Positions 1 through 9,944 of a stretch of 64,000 bases of DNA are shown one piece after another. The stretch comes from Monoplex corrugatus (lineage: Eukaryota > Mollusca > Gastropoda > Littorinimorpha > Ranellidae), in NCBI GenBank assembly GCA_030674185.1, contig JAPXFY010000021.1, positions 69,619,748 to 69,683,747 of the forward strand. The letters run 5' to 3'. Numbering within the stretch: position 1 is the first letter of the stretch; each line of letters starts with the position of its first letter. A model generated the notes under the pieces. That model worked only from the letters and a program-made list of their open reading frames with translations, ran no database searches and had not been told where the DNA came from. Both the position numbers and the translations under genes were made by a program.

Positions 1-14
1 CTGTCAAGCTTGAA

Positions 15-933
15 TCAAGTGTCTTTCCCGTTGAACTGGACAACTTTCATGAAAGCATCACTGGTAAGTTCACCTACAATCACTCCTAGGTCTGAGTCTT
101 CCTCTTCTTCGTACTCCTGCTCGACCAGTTTAACATTCTTTGTACGACAATAGGCTGCAAAGTGTCCAGTTTTGCTGCATTTGTGACATCTGGCAGACTT
201 TGCTGGACACAGGTCTTGGTTGTGCGGACCTTTCCCACAACGGCTGCACTTCTGACGTGTCTGGTTTGACTGTTCATGTCGTGTTTCTGCATACTTTTTG
301 TGAACAGTGGCTTTTGGGTGCTTCTTCTCCAGTCTCAGACGTTGCACTGAGCTTTCAGAGCTGCTTGCCATAGACTTCATCTGCATCTTTGATGCCTCCT
401 GAACCTTGCAGATTTGAATTGCTTTCTGTAGGTCCAACTTTTTCCTGCAGTAATTTTTCACGGACAGTGTCATCCTTTATGCCGATGACCAGTCTGTCTC
501 GGATCATTCTTTCTTCTTGGGCAGCGAATTTGCAGGGTTTTGCCATCTTCCTCAAGACAGCCACATAGGACTCTACTGATTCACCTTCTTCTTGCTCTCT
601 GTGATGAAATTTAAATGATTCATAAACTTCATGGGAGGAGCTCACGCAGAATTTTTCAAAGGTCTGTATAACAATGTCAATGTCCGTCCTGTCTGCTTCA
701 CTTGCGAATGGAAAGTTTTCATAAAGCTCTTGCGCGTCTTCGCCTATACAAGCTAGAAAGACTGCACACTGATATGGCTTATCTTCCTTATCTAGCCTTG
801 AAGCTATGGAGTAGTTCTTCCATTGGCGTTGGAACTTTTTCCAGTTCTGCTCAACATCACCCTGAACCTCTAACTTTGATGGGACAGGTATGTTGGCAGT
901 AAAACGTTTCTGCTGTTGCACATTTTCATTCAT
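15..933 (-). pseudogene. Gypsy gag polyprotein with zinc knuckles, frameshifted
   Basis: Gag packages the element RNA. The first frame begins at the ATG ending at 933 and reads about 160 residues of a helical capsid-like region. Reading then shifts at an A5 run (T5 at 439-443 on the plus strand) into the frame that continues to 15. The second part carries two CCHC zinc knuckles, CSRCGKGPHNQDLC and CHKCSKTGHFAAYC, followed by an acidic stretch. One extra A explains the shift. The frame closes with TGA at 15-17, where a protease would normally follow. The fold agrees with the gag copy at 15893-16800. It is most likely dead, although a sequencing error in the homopolymer could mimic the shift. 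Confidence 0.75.
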
Positions 934-1394
934 GACTGTAATCTAGTCTGCGTCAGCCGGAACAGCGAAAAGTTCAGAGTACGGTAATCAAAGATGTCTT
1001 TGCCACTAGACCACCAATTAGAACACGTTAAGATGACGACTACAGTGCTGTGATGACAAAATACTGCTCTAAGAAGATTAATGACGTCACGGACTACTTT
1101 CACGTTCTTTTCACTTTCAGCGTTCTCTTGCCACTTTTTCCAATAAGATTTAATGGAAATAAACAGCAAAGCGTCTCTCATTGAAAGAAAAAAAATCAAA
1201 TCGTTCGTGGGTGTTTTAGATCGGAAACGTTCCACTGTCTGTTCGCAAGAACTTGAATGAATTCTAGCCCTAGGCCAGTCCCTCTGACATTACAGTTGAC
1301 ACTGACGTGACTGACATCGACTGAAACATTCAACTCCGCTCAAAGGACGAAATTTTCCAAACTACTTTTCAAATCAAAACGCTCCCACCTGATG

Positions 1395-1412
1395 ATCCCA
1401 CTTCTGACACCA
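1395..1412 (-). promoter_or_regulatory. Primer-binding site matching tRNA-Leu 3' end
   Basis: On the minus strand the site reads TGGTGTCAGAAGTGGGAT. Its complement is CCA preceded by what I recall as the 3' end of animal tRNA-Leu (CAA type), matching over all 18 bases. A PBS directly follows the 5' LTR in LTR retrotransposons, so the LTR edge should be at 1412/1413. The Gypsy copy at 15646 uses a site that starts with the same nine bases. Confidence 0.75.
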
Positions 1413-1480
1413 TGTGATGTTGCTGAGTGTCGGCAGTAGTGCATGTTATCATGTGCAGTGGCAAACAATACGGGAACGCT

Positions 1481-2496
1481 CCAATATAACAGTCGATGAA
1501 ATTGCTGAGAAACCAACGATAACGCCTATCCCTACATGGGAAATGCTAAATGCCACATTTGATCTCGATTATGCAAAAGTTAAAAAAGATGATGATGTCA
1601 ACATTACGCTATCCACAGCTTGTGAACACATCGATGAAAAGTACAGTACCCACCTCCACATTTTTACCGATGGGTCAGTCTTAGCAAACCAGAGCGCTGG
1701 AGCAGCCTTTTATGTTCCAAAATTTAACATTAAAAAGTCTTTTTTCATTGGGGCAAATGTATCTATATATACAGCAGAATTGGTCGCTGTTGTTCAAGCG
1801 TTGCATTATTTAATAAGCCTTCGGCCTGTGTCATTCAAAGTAGTTCTCTTTGTGGATTCAAAATCTGTATTATATGCCTTACAGTCTTTTGATACAGACA
1901 CAAGACCTGACTTAATTATTGAGGCAAATCATCTAATACATTGTTTAAAGATAAATGGTTCGGAAATCAATTTATGCTGGGTGCCTTCTCATGTTGGTCT
2001 TCATGGCAACAACGTAGTTGACAGAGCAGCTAAATCCGGTGCCCTCCATTCTGAAAATTCCATAGAATTACATGTTAACACCTCGGTAAAAGAAGCTTAC
2101 AACTCGCTAGAATTAGCATCATGGATTCGATTTCATGAACATTTAAATGAAAAATTTGTGTCTCAAAAAAGAATCAAACTTTCAGTTCAAAATATCTGTA
2201 AAAATTTGCAGTATTCCTCGTTATATCATTTGAGATTAATTGTTATGACATATTTTCGCATTCAACTGAACGCTTTGAAAACAAAATATTGTAACAACGT
2301 TTTATGTATTTGTGGCGAACAATTCACATTGTATCACTGTTTGTTTTACTGCAGAAAGCTTCGTTCCTTTTTACCAAAGACGTTTACACAAGGAAACTAT
2401 CTTGAAACGCATTTTAAAGAAGTAGTATCGGATCAAGTTTTGTTAGTTAAAATTTCAGAATCATTGGTTCACAGTCCTGTTAATGCGTTACTTTAA
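1481..2496 (+). CDS. RNase H domain and C-terminus of LINE ORF2 (inner copy)
   Basis: The frame is open from the truncation point to TAA at 2494-2496 (about 338 residues). It contains an RNase H fold with the expected acidic residues: TDGS (Asp), TAEL (Glu), VDSKS (Asp) and a final Asp in NNVVDRAAK, plus the WVPSH motif. RNase H degrades RNA in the RNA:DNA hybrid during retrotransposition. A C-terminal Cys/His cluster (CICGE...HCLFYC) resembles the knuckle at the end of many I-like ORF2 proteins. The RT domain is missing through 5' truncation, so the copy cannot act alone. The frame also runs back to 1414, but the first ~22 codons belong to flanking sequence. Confidence 0.75.
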
Positions 2497-2770
2497 GATT
2501 ATTATTATAATTATGATTATTTTTGTTTTGTTTTGTTTTTATGACGATTTTTCTTTTACATTATTGATGTTAGCGTTGTTCTAGTTTCATTTCTCTGTTC
2601 ATCCATATCCTTTTTCTTAAGACCTTGCCGCTTCCTTTTAATTTTTTTTACGTCCCTTACTCTGTTCCCCTCTCCCCTCCACACCCCCCCCCCCCTTATT
2701 TCATCCTCCATGCCATTTTTCCCCGTCTAATATCACTTATAGTGAAAAGACGTTAAATCAAGCAACAACA
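1481..2770 (+). mobile_element. Inner RNase H-bearing LINE copy inserted into its own relative
   Basis: This is a 5'-truncated, ~1.29-kb copy of a related RNase H LINE. It ends in a short CAA-type tail (from about 2760) and is flanked by the 11-bp target duplication ACGGGAACGCT. The final part after the ORF is T-rich with a C run near 2685. The tail motif (GACGTTAAA followed by CAA repeats) resembles the 3' end of the outer copy near 3850, which supports membership of one family. Confidence 0.8.
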
Positions 2771-3805
2771 ACGGGAACGCTAGACGCCATTAGTGTCTGG
2801 GCAAATCACCTATATTCATCCGCATATAGGCTAGATTACTCCACAATATCCACCTACACAAATGAGGTTTTCGAAATTTTCCGCGTAGTACCTAACAAAG
2901 TTTCACATAAGATGATATGTTGTCCTCTACCCCCCTGGGAATTGTCCAAAGTAACTGATAACGACTTGAGAAAAGATATTAATCCACACTTGTTAGCAAT
3001 TGACGTTCTGTCACATCTACATACAAAATATTTACATTCTTTGAAAATATTTACTGATGGCTCTGTTCTAGATGATGGCGCAGCAGGCGCTAGCTTTCTA
3101 ATTCCAAATTTTAAAGTAGAAAAGGCTTACTCTTTAGGACTAGGGCATCCAATCTTCACTTCTGAATTAGTTGCCATCCTGATGGCACTGAAATATATAG
3201 TAGATCTACCCATACCTTTGTTTAGTATCTTGTTATGTGTAGATTCGAAATCTGCATTACAATCCCTAAAAAGTTGCGAATATAAAGTAAATACCGGTAG
3301 TACGTTGATATTTGAGATAAACTTTCTAATTCATTGTTTAATAACAAATAATACACAAGTTACTTTTTGTTGGATCCCATCACACTGTGGTATCATACAT
3401 AACGGTTGGGTCGACAGAATAGCTAAAAGTGCAGCATTTAATAGGGCTTGCAGTACTGAACTTGATTTACCACTATCTGAACATGAAATGAATGCTAAAT
3501 TAGAAAGCAAAGTAAAAGCTCAACGTGACCTTCGCCCCTTCATCGTACATTACCAGGGTTTTACAAGACTAGAGATAACTTTAGCTTACAGATTATCTCT
3601 AAACTCACTTCGAACTAAATTCAGTAAAACCGTCAAATGTATCTGTAATGGTTATATAACAGTTAAACACCTTTTGTGTTGTCAGCAAATGCGACCTTAT
3701 TTCCCTGCATCATTTACAAATTTAAAACAGAAACATACTGATTTCACTTTGAATTTACACATTGCTAGGCATTTACTGCACAGTCCCATAGGTCGTTTTC
3801 TTTGA
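2771..3805 (+). CDS. RNase H domain and C-terminus of LINE ORF2 (outer copy)
   Basis: This continues the frame begun at 1443. The frame is open from 2771 (ACG GGA ACG CTA) to the stop at 3803-3805. It contains RNase H motifs TDGS, SEL, VDSKS, WIPSH and NGWVDRIAK, so all four acidic positions are kept. A C-terminal CICNG...HLLCC cluster is a weakened version of the zinc-like motif in the inner copy. The two proteins are clearly related but diverged, so they derive from different source elements or times. Disrupted by the inner insertion, the outer copy is not functional. Confidence 0.75.
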   Translation, partial: TGTLDAISVWANHLYSSAYRLDYSTISTYTNEVFEIFRVVPNKVSHKMICCPLPPWELSKVTDNDLRKDINPHLLAIDVLSHLHTKYLHSLKIFTDGSVLDDGAAGASFLIPNFKVEKAYSLGLGHPIFTSELVAILMALKYIVDLPIPLFSILLCVDSKSALQSLKSCEYKVNTGSTLIFEINFLIHCLITNNTQVTFCWIPSHCGIIHNGWVDRIAKSAAFNRACSTELDLPLSEHEMNAKLESKVKAQRDLRPFIVHYQGFTRLEITLAYRLSLNSLRTKFSKTVKCICNGYITVKHLLCCQQMRPYFPASFTNLKQKHTDFTLNLHIARHLLHSPIGRFL

Positions 3806-3866
3806 TTCAACCCGATTATTTTATATCTATAAGCACTTACGTGAATAGACGTTAAAAGAAATAACG

Positions 3867-3867
<1 letters not shown>

Positions 3868-3920
<53 letters not shown>

Positions 3921-3984
3921 ACACACACAAACACACACACACACACAAACACAAACACATACACACACACATACACACACACAA
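3868..3984. repeat. CA microsatellite
   Basis: About 117 bp of nearly pure CA with a few interruptions (CACC, CAAACA, CATA). It directly abuts the tail of the outer RNase H LINE and probably grew from it. Confidence 0.95.
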
Positions 3985-4084
3985 AAGCCCGCTATGTCGG
4001 ACGTCACACTCTGTTTTCAAGGGTGTGCATAATCATTTTTTGTTTTTGTTTTTGTTCGTTTGTTTGTTGTTGTTGTTTTTACAT

Positions 4085-4152
4085 GTGTCCGTAAGCCATC
4101 AATTACTAACATGGCTTACAGGATCTTTAACGCGCGTATTTGATGTTTTCAA
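4085..4152 (-). repeat. SINE-1 fragment
   Basis: It contains ACAGGATCTTTAACGCGCGT and flanking words that recur at 38386 and, diverged, at 46441. This is an internal piece of the tRNA-headed family called SINE-1 here, whose clearest head is at 53900. Confidence 0.5.
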
Positions 4153-4164
4153 TGACAAAACATG

Positions 4165-4228
4165 GATTCGTAAGGAAGGCCATGATCGCCAAGGCATGCA
4201 GCAGGGCACTTGATGATGATGATGATGT
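4165..4228 (+). mobile_element. RTE-like LINE, extreme 3' end with GAT tail
   Basis: It matches the last codons and tail of the RTE-like family best seen at 40930-42990: a GGCCATGATCGCCAA-like stretch, then CAGCAGGGCAC, then (GAT)n. It is a severely 5'-truncated copy of about 64 bp. Confidence 0.7.
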
Positions 4229-4355
4229 GCACATTAATAAAATGATACTTGCAATGATAATGATAAAAACCACCGTCATGCTCGAAAATTGCACGTGCTG
4301 AAAAGTAGGCCAGCCTTGTTAACAATTCTTCAAATGCATTGTGTGACCTTGACAA

Positions 4356-4771
4356 GGAAGAAGAGTGGCAGAATGGTTCAGACGTTCGCCTTCCAATAAC
4401 TAAACTCGAGGTTCCAGGGTTCGCTCCTGGTAGAGATCTCGACTTTTCTCCTCCTGAACGTCTAATCCTTCATAAAGGGACGAAAAACGTGTCAGACCCG
4501 TGTGCCTTCTGGATGTGCATGCTTAAGATCCCACGGCAGTTGAAAATCGTGAAGAGCAGGGCATTGCCCGGATGCCTTGGTAAAAACACATTCACAGATA
4601 GGTTGATTTCCCAAGTCCCACCCCTTGAAGACCAATTAGCCTTCTTACCTTTCTGAAGTCTTGGTAAAAATGTGAATAAGAATATTAATTTGGAGCAAGG
4701 GAGAGGGGATGGGCACTGCTCTCGTGGTGCTGGCCCCGTGAAAAGTTGAGGTCTCTGCAATCTCGCGCCCC

Positions 4772-4775
<4 letters not shown>
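4356..4775 (+). mobile_element. SINE-3 (tRNA-headed repeat), left part
   Basis: It begins with a tRNA-like head: an A-box-like GTGGCAGAATGGTTCAGACG near 4363 and a B box GGTTCGCTCC at 4418-4427. The body includes words also found at 14560-14650 and 36350-36430 in reverse orientation. It stops at the ATA-rich tail of a minus-strand LINE and resumes at 10914, so the two parts form one ~610-bp repeat split by insertion. That length is long for a SINE, so it may be a composite. Confidence 0.65.
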
Positions 4776-4807
<32 letters not shown>

Positions 4808-5021
4808 TACGCAAAAATAGCGCAAAATCTCGATTAAAATCAAATCTAAGCGCTGAACATACACTTACGCACGCGCGCACACACACACTCACACATGGCT
4901 ATAAATGGGGAAAAAGAATAAAAGCAATGGAAAATTATAGAGAGCATATTATATACAAATATATATTACAATGTGATTCCCCTCCGAGTGGAGACAGGCT
5001 ACAGAGGGGGGATGAGTGAGG

Positions 5022-6806
5022 TCAGGATTTTATGCAGAGGAGAAAAGGTGAGTTTTGAGAGCGAACTTGAAGGAGACAAAAGTAGGTTGCTGACGGACAG
5101 AGAGAGGAAGTTTGTTCCAGGAAAGTGGACCAGAAACAGAGAAGGCTCGTGGACCATAGGTATTGATTGAGCTTAGTGCGTGGAAAGCGAAAAGTCAGAG
5201 GATCGGAGGCAGAGCGGAGGGTACGTGAGGGAACATAGATCTCAAGTAGGCTTGACAGGTAATCGGGGGCTGCTTTATTGAGGCTTTTGTAGCACATGGT
5301 GTCTAGTTTGTACTGTATGCGCTTTGATACAGGGAGCCAGTGAAGTTGTGCCAGGAGAGGAGATATGTGGTCAGCTTTTTTCTTTTTGAGTACAAGGCGT
5401 GCAGCATTGTTTTGAATGCGCTGTAGGATGTGAATGGTGGAGGCAGGAAGACTAGACAGGAGTGAATTGCAATAGTCAATGCGAGACATTATGAAGGAGA
5501 GAACGAGTTTTGCAGTTGCTTCGACAGAGAGATACTTCCTGATCAGGCTTATACGATGGAGGTGATAGTAGCAAGATCTGGTAGTTTGAGAAACAAAGTT
5601 GTTCATGGAGAGGGTAGAGTCAATGCAGACACCAAGGTTTTTAGCTGAATCAGAAATTGGGACTGATGTGTTGCATAATGGGAGAGAAAGAGGAGGCAGC
5701 TGAGAAAGTTTCTGACGGGTGCCAATGAGGATAGCTTCTGTCTTGTCGTCATTAAGCTGAAGTTTGTTTAACGTCATCCAGTTCTTAATGTCCGAGTAAC
5801 ACTCAGTGGTGCGAGTCAAGAGGCGCTGTATATTGTCTGGTGTGTCACTGTCTAGAAGTTGGGTGTCATCAGCATAGAAGTGGTGTTTTATAGAGTGGGA
5901 GTTGATGATGGTGGACAGGGTCAAGGACAGATCATTGTGGAACACCACATGTCAGGCATGCAGGTTGAGAGTAAGTGCCATTAATGAGAACAGTTTGTTT
6001 TCTGTTTGATAGATATGAAGTGAACCAGGAGAGAGCAATGTCAGAGATGCCAAAAGTATGATGAAGTCTAGAAAGGAGAATACCATGATCAATGGTATCA
6101 AAGGCTGCAGACAGATCAAGGAGTGTGAGGAGAGAGACTTTGCCAGTATCAGTTGCAAGGAGGAGATTGTTGAGAATGTGTAGCAGGGCAGTTTCAGTGC
6201 TATGGCACTGGCGGTAGGCTGACTGGAAAGGATTGAGAAGATTGTTGGCAGACAGGTGAGAGTTCAGCTGGTTGAGGACAACTTTTTCGATGAGTTTTGA
6301 CAAGAAAGAGAGATTAGAGATAGGCCGGTAATTTTTCAGTTCATTTGGGTCTAAATTGTATTTCTTGAGGAGAGGGTGAACAATAGCAGACTTGAAAGAA
6401 TCTGGGACAGTTCCAGTTTGAAGAGAAGTGTTGATGATGTCAGTGATGAATGGGAGGAGAGTAGGGAGACAGTCAGAGTAGAGAGAACCTGGAAGAGGAT
6501 CCAGTTCGCAGGTTTTGAACGACATGGATCTGATTGTGTTGAGAATTTCTTCTTGTGAGACTAGGGTAAAAGTAGTAAGAGGTGTGCCAGAGAAGGAAGG
6601 GTCAGGTGGGCATGGTTGACAGGGTGTCCTGTCAAGCCTGTCACGAAGAGTTTGTATTTTGGTGGTGAAATACTTGGAGAATACAGATGGGAGTTCTTCA
6701 TTTGTGTGTTTTGTTGGGAGAGATAAATCTTTTCGTGTGCCAAGGAGATGATTCATGGTTGTAAAGAGTTCTCTTGAAGAAGATGCATTCAGGATTTTGG
6801 TTTGGA
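5022..6806 (-). pseudogene. CR1/L2-like reverse transcriptase (copy 1)
   Basis: This is the reverse transcriptase used for target-primed reverse transcription. Motifs visible on the minus strand include NYRPISNLSFLSKLIEK, SAAFDTIDH, TCGVPQ and the catalytic FYADD (about 5870), followed by the SRIDYCNSLL and LHWLPVSKRIQYKL stretches typical of CR1/L2-type LINEs. Compared with the 55-56.6 kb copy, about 36 bp are missing just after GVPQ near 5925, where the sequence falls out of frame. An ATTG insertion near 5165 breaks the last ~50 codons. The catalytic motif is intact but the protein cannot be made whole. Confidence 0.85.
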
Positions 6807-6817
6807 AATAGCTTGTT

Positions 6818-7015
6818 AGGCCGCAGATGTTCCATGTTCCAGTGTAGTCGCTATTCCTATCTCGATGTCCGTTTCCATTGCGAGGTCTTTTTCCGTTGGT
6901 ATCCGTCCGTTTGTATCTCCTTTTAGTTTTCTTAGCGGTTGAAGAATCCACTGTCGGCTTGCTAGGCCAGTCACAGCTTCACCAGAGCCCCGTTAGCCAG
7001 CTTGACCTGTTTCCG
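6818..7015 (-). mobile_element. Inverted 5' segment of the RTE-like LINE (twin-priming product)
   Basis: Read on the minus strand, this segment starts an open frame at MDSSTAKKTKRR and ends with GTWNICGL at the 6818 junction. GTWN-type motifs open the endonuclease domain of RTE-like proteins. The plus-strand body begins near 7021 with a similar TW-RG motif and continues into the endonuclease. A 5' end flipped relative to the body is the signature of twin priming during LINE insertion. The exact switch point, between about 7005 and 7030, is approximate. Confidence 0.6.
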
Positions 7016-7020
7016 TCTCC

Positions 7021-9906
7021 CACGACGTGGACGAGGGGTTGGACTTTGGGAGACAAGGAACCAGAAATTGTGGAATTCATGACCAAAAGAAAGATCTCCA
7101 TCCTGGGCATTTCAGACACTAGGAAGAAAGGAGAAGGAACGAAAGAAATCCATTCAAACTTGTTCTCATCTGGAGTGGTGTCAGGAAAGACCAGAGAGCA
7201 ACGCATGGTGTGGGATTCATCCTACACCCAGACATAGCAAAGAATCTCATGAGTACAGAATACATATCAGAAAGATTGATTAAAATCGGTGTAAGAAAGT
7301 CCAACAAAATCGTCTACTATATCCAAGCATATGCACCGTGTAACGATTCGTACTCAGAAGAGGAGAAAGACTCATTCTATCAAGAGCTCTCCGACCTCAT
7401 CAACAGCACCCCTGACAAAGAGGACCTGTATGTCATGGGGGATTTCAACGGCAGAGTTGGTGAGAGAAGAAACCCGTGGACAAAACATCTTGGACCCCAC
7501 AGTGACCACAGAACACCTTGCAATTACAACTGGAACCACGTGCTGGAACTATGTGCAGAGCATGATCTGATCATCACCAACACCTTTTTCCAACATCGAG
7601 CCTCCCAAATTTACACCTGGTACAAATGGAACGACCTCAGCATCTCGTCTCAAATCGACTTCATACTTGCAAGATCTAGAACACGTTACGCCATCAAAGA
7701 CTCAAAAGCCATCCCCAATGCCAACCTTGACACTGACCACAGGCCTGTCATTCTGGCCTCCAGTACTCAGAAGGAAAAAATAACAACTGCTAGGAAGAAC
7801 CAGCCTGAAAAGATCAACCTCCTCAAACTGGAAGAGAAAGAAGTGCAAGAACAGATTGAAAGTGCTATCAAGGTGAAACTTGACCCCATTGATACAACCC
7901 CCCTCATCATGGAACAAGCCTGGGACACCTTCAAGCCAGCTCTCTTGAACACCTTAAGGGAAGTTTGCGGGACAAAGAAATGTAGAGGTAAAAACAGGAA
8001 AGCTACAGCCTGGTGGAACCAAGAGGTGAAGGAAGCCATCAAGAAAAAGAAGCAGCTATATAAAGCTTGGGTCAAGACCAAGATAGAAGAGGACTACGTC
8101 AAGTACAGAATCGCAAGAAGACATAGTAAACGTGTTGTGAAAGCCTCCAAAGAAAAATCTTGGGCGACCTATGGAGAGAAGTTAAGTGAAATTTGCAAGA
8201 ACTCCCCAAGAGAATTTTTCAAAAGTGTGAAGACGATGAGAGTAAGAGATGAGCCATTCAACCCAACAACAGTAGTGAATGATGCAAATGGAGAGGCACT
8301 ACACAAAGAAGAGGAAATTCTGAAAAGATGGGAAGACTATTTTAAAGACCTTTTAAAACCCATCTGGAGTCCAGGCTTCCAGCTCCCAGTTCTCACCACG
8401 CTATAAAGACCAGTTAGAGCCCCAAATCCTTGAAGCAGAAACACGAAAAGCAATTAAGACCAGCCCAAAGGGCAAAGCAGCAGGCAATGATGGCATAACA
8501 ACTGAAGCCATCCTTGCATGCGGAGAAACGGGAGTTAAGTGGCTCACCATCATCTTCCAGAAAGCATGGGAAGAGAGGAAAGTACCAATGGACTGGCAAA
8601 ATGCAACAGTGGTGCCAATTTGGAAGAAGAAGGGCAGCAAGAAAGACTGCAGCACATACAGAGGCATTTCACTTCTCAGCCATGTAGGGAAAATGTATGC
8701 AAAGATTCTGGAACAGCGCACAAGAGCCAAAGCAGAACACCTACTGAGCAATGCCCAGTTTGGCTTTCGGAAAGGAAGAGGGTGCACAGATGCCATTTTC
8801 GCACTCCGACAGCTGTGTGAAAGAGCCATCGAATACAACCAAGACCTGCATACAGTATTCGTTGATCAAGAAAAAGCTTTTGACCGAGTCAACAGAGACA
8901 AGCTCTGGAAGATCCTGGAGCAGTACGACGTGAAGGGGCAGTTGCTTGATAACATCAGAGCAATCTATGCCAACAGTAGGAGCGCAGTCCGAACAGCCAG
9001 TGGAACATCGGACTGGTTCCCGGTTACATCAGGGGTCAGGCAAGGCTGCGTACTCTCTCCCCTTCTCTTCGTGATCTACATGGACCAGATTACAAAGGAA
9101 GCCAATCCAGATCTGGAGGCCCTGAACGAACTATTATTTGCTGACGACCAGTCCTTGATGAATCAGAACAAAGCAGCTCTTCAAGAACACACAGACCAAC
9201 TCAACACAAGCTGCGAGAAGTATGATATGAAGATCAGTATCAACAAAACAGAAGTTATGTCTGTCAGCAGAAATCCAGGAAAGCTGGACATCAACATCAA
9301 CGGCACCCAGCTGAAACAGACCAAAGAATTTAAATACCTTGGCAGCCTCTTCACTGAAGATGGAAAATTGGACAGAGAGATAGAAACAAGATGCCAGAAA
9401 GCGAACGCAGTCAGTTACCAACTCGCCCCCCTTCTGAAATATCCCAGCATCCCAGTGAGCACCAAGGCAAAACTCATCAACGCCATCTTCGTTCCAACAC
9501 TCACATACCAGTGTCAGACATGGGCCCTAACAAAAGCCTTAGAGAGAAAATTGGTCACATGTGAAATGCGCTGCCTGAGAAAAGCTGTCAACAAGACCAG
9601 ACGCGACAAGATCAAGAATGAGGTGATCAGAAACATGGTCGGACTAACACCAATTCTCCACCATGTCGAACAACAAAGGATCAGGTGGTTTGGTCACCTC
9701 ACCAGAATGCCGCCCGACCAACCCTACGGGCATACACCACCAGATACACTGGCTGGAAAGCCAGAGGTAGACCACGGAGACGATGGAGCGACTCCGTGGC
9801 TGACACCCTGCGAGCCCATGACCTGTCACTCTATCAAGCCTCCCGCCTTGCTGCAGACAGACGTCTGTGTCTCCCCGCGACGCCGAAGGGCACCAGCGGC
9901 AGATGA
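7021..9906 (+). pseudogene. RTE-like endonuclease-reverse transcriptase
   Basis: The single polyprotein would nick target DNA and reverse transcribe the element. The endonuclease part shows ISILGISDTRKKG, QAYAPCND, VMGDFNGRVG and the final LDTDHRPV. The RT part shows GKAAGNDGITTEAIL, STYRGISLLS, QFGFRKGRG, FVDQEKAFDRV, GVRQGCVLSPLLF and catalytic LLFADDQSL near 9135. The C-terminal TYQCQTWALT and RIRWFGHLTRM stretches are typical of RTE/BovB-like proteins. Frame changes occur near 7200, near 8360 (between the linker and RT) and near 9725, after which the last ~55 codons continue in another frame. The catalytic motifs look intact, so decay seems moderate. Confidence 0.85.
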
Positions 9907-9944
9907 AAGAAGAAAGAAAGAAAGAAGAAGAAGAATAGCTTGTT

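Larger units (their letters stand above)
15..1412 (-). mobile_element. Gypsy-type LTR retrotransposon, 5' internal part (leader plus gag)
   Basis: Read on the minus strand, this stretch runs from a tRNA primer-binding site (1395-1412) through a ~460-bp leader to a broken gag gene that ends near the window edge. The gag resembles the one at 15893, so both belong to the same K02A2.6-like Gypsy group. No LTR can be confirmed beyond 1412, because a non-LTR element starts about 30 bp further on. Protease, RT and integrase would lie beyond position 1 and are not visible. Confidence 0.75.
1443..3867 (+). mobile_element. Outer RNase H-bearing LINE copy (I/Nimb-like), 3' part, interrupted
   Basis: This is the 3' part of a non-LTR retrotransposon whose ORF2 ends in an RNase H domain. 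Its open frame runs 1443-1480, is broken by an inner copy (1481-2770), and resumes in the same frame at 2771. The 11-bp sequence ACGGGAACGCT occurs on both sides of the inner copy (1470-1480 and 2771-2781), so removing the inner copy and one duplicate restores a continuous frame. The 3' end near 3867 runs into a CA microsatellite. The 5' truncation lies close to the Gypsy PBS. Confidence 0.75.
6818..9933 (+). mobile_element. RTE-like LINE (GAA-tailed) inserted in CR1/L2-like LINE
   Basis: This is a ~3.1-kb non-LTR element with apurinic-type endonuclease and RT and no RNase H. It has almost no 3' UTR and ends in a GAAA/GAA trinucleotide tail, a typical RTE layout. An exact 11-bp target duplication (6807-6817, 9934-9944) defines both ends. 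The first ~200 bp are in reverse orientation (see 6818-7015). Several frameshifts make it inactive. Confidence 0.85.

Noticed and set aside
439..443. Programmed ribosomal frameshift in the Gypsy gag
   Set aside because: A single extra A in an A5 run explains the shift. It lies in mid-gag, not at the gag-pol border, and the related copy is in frame at this point.
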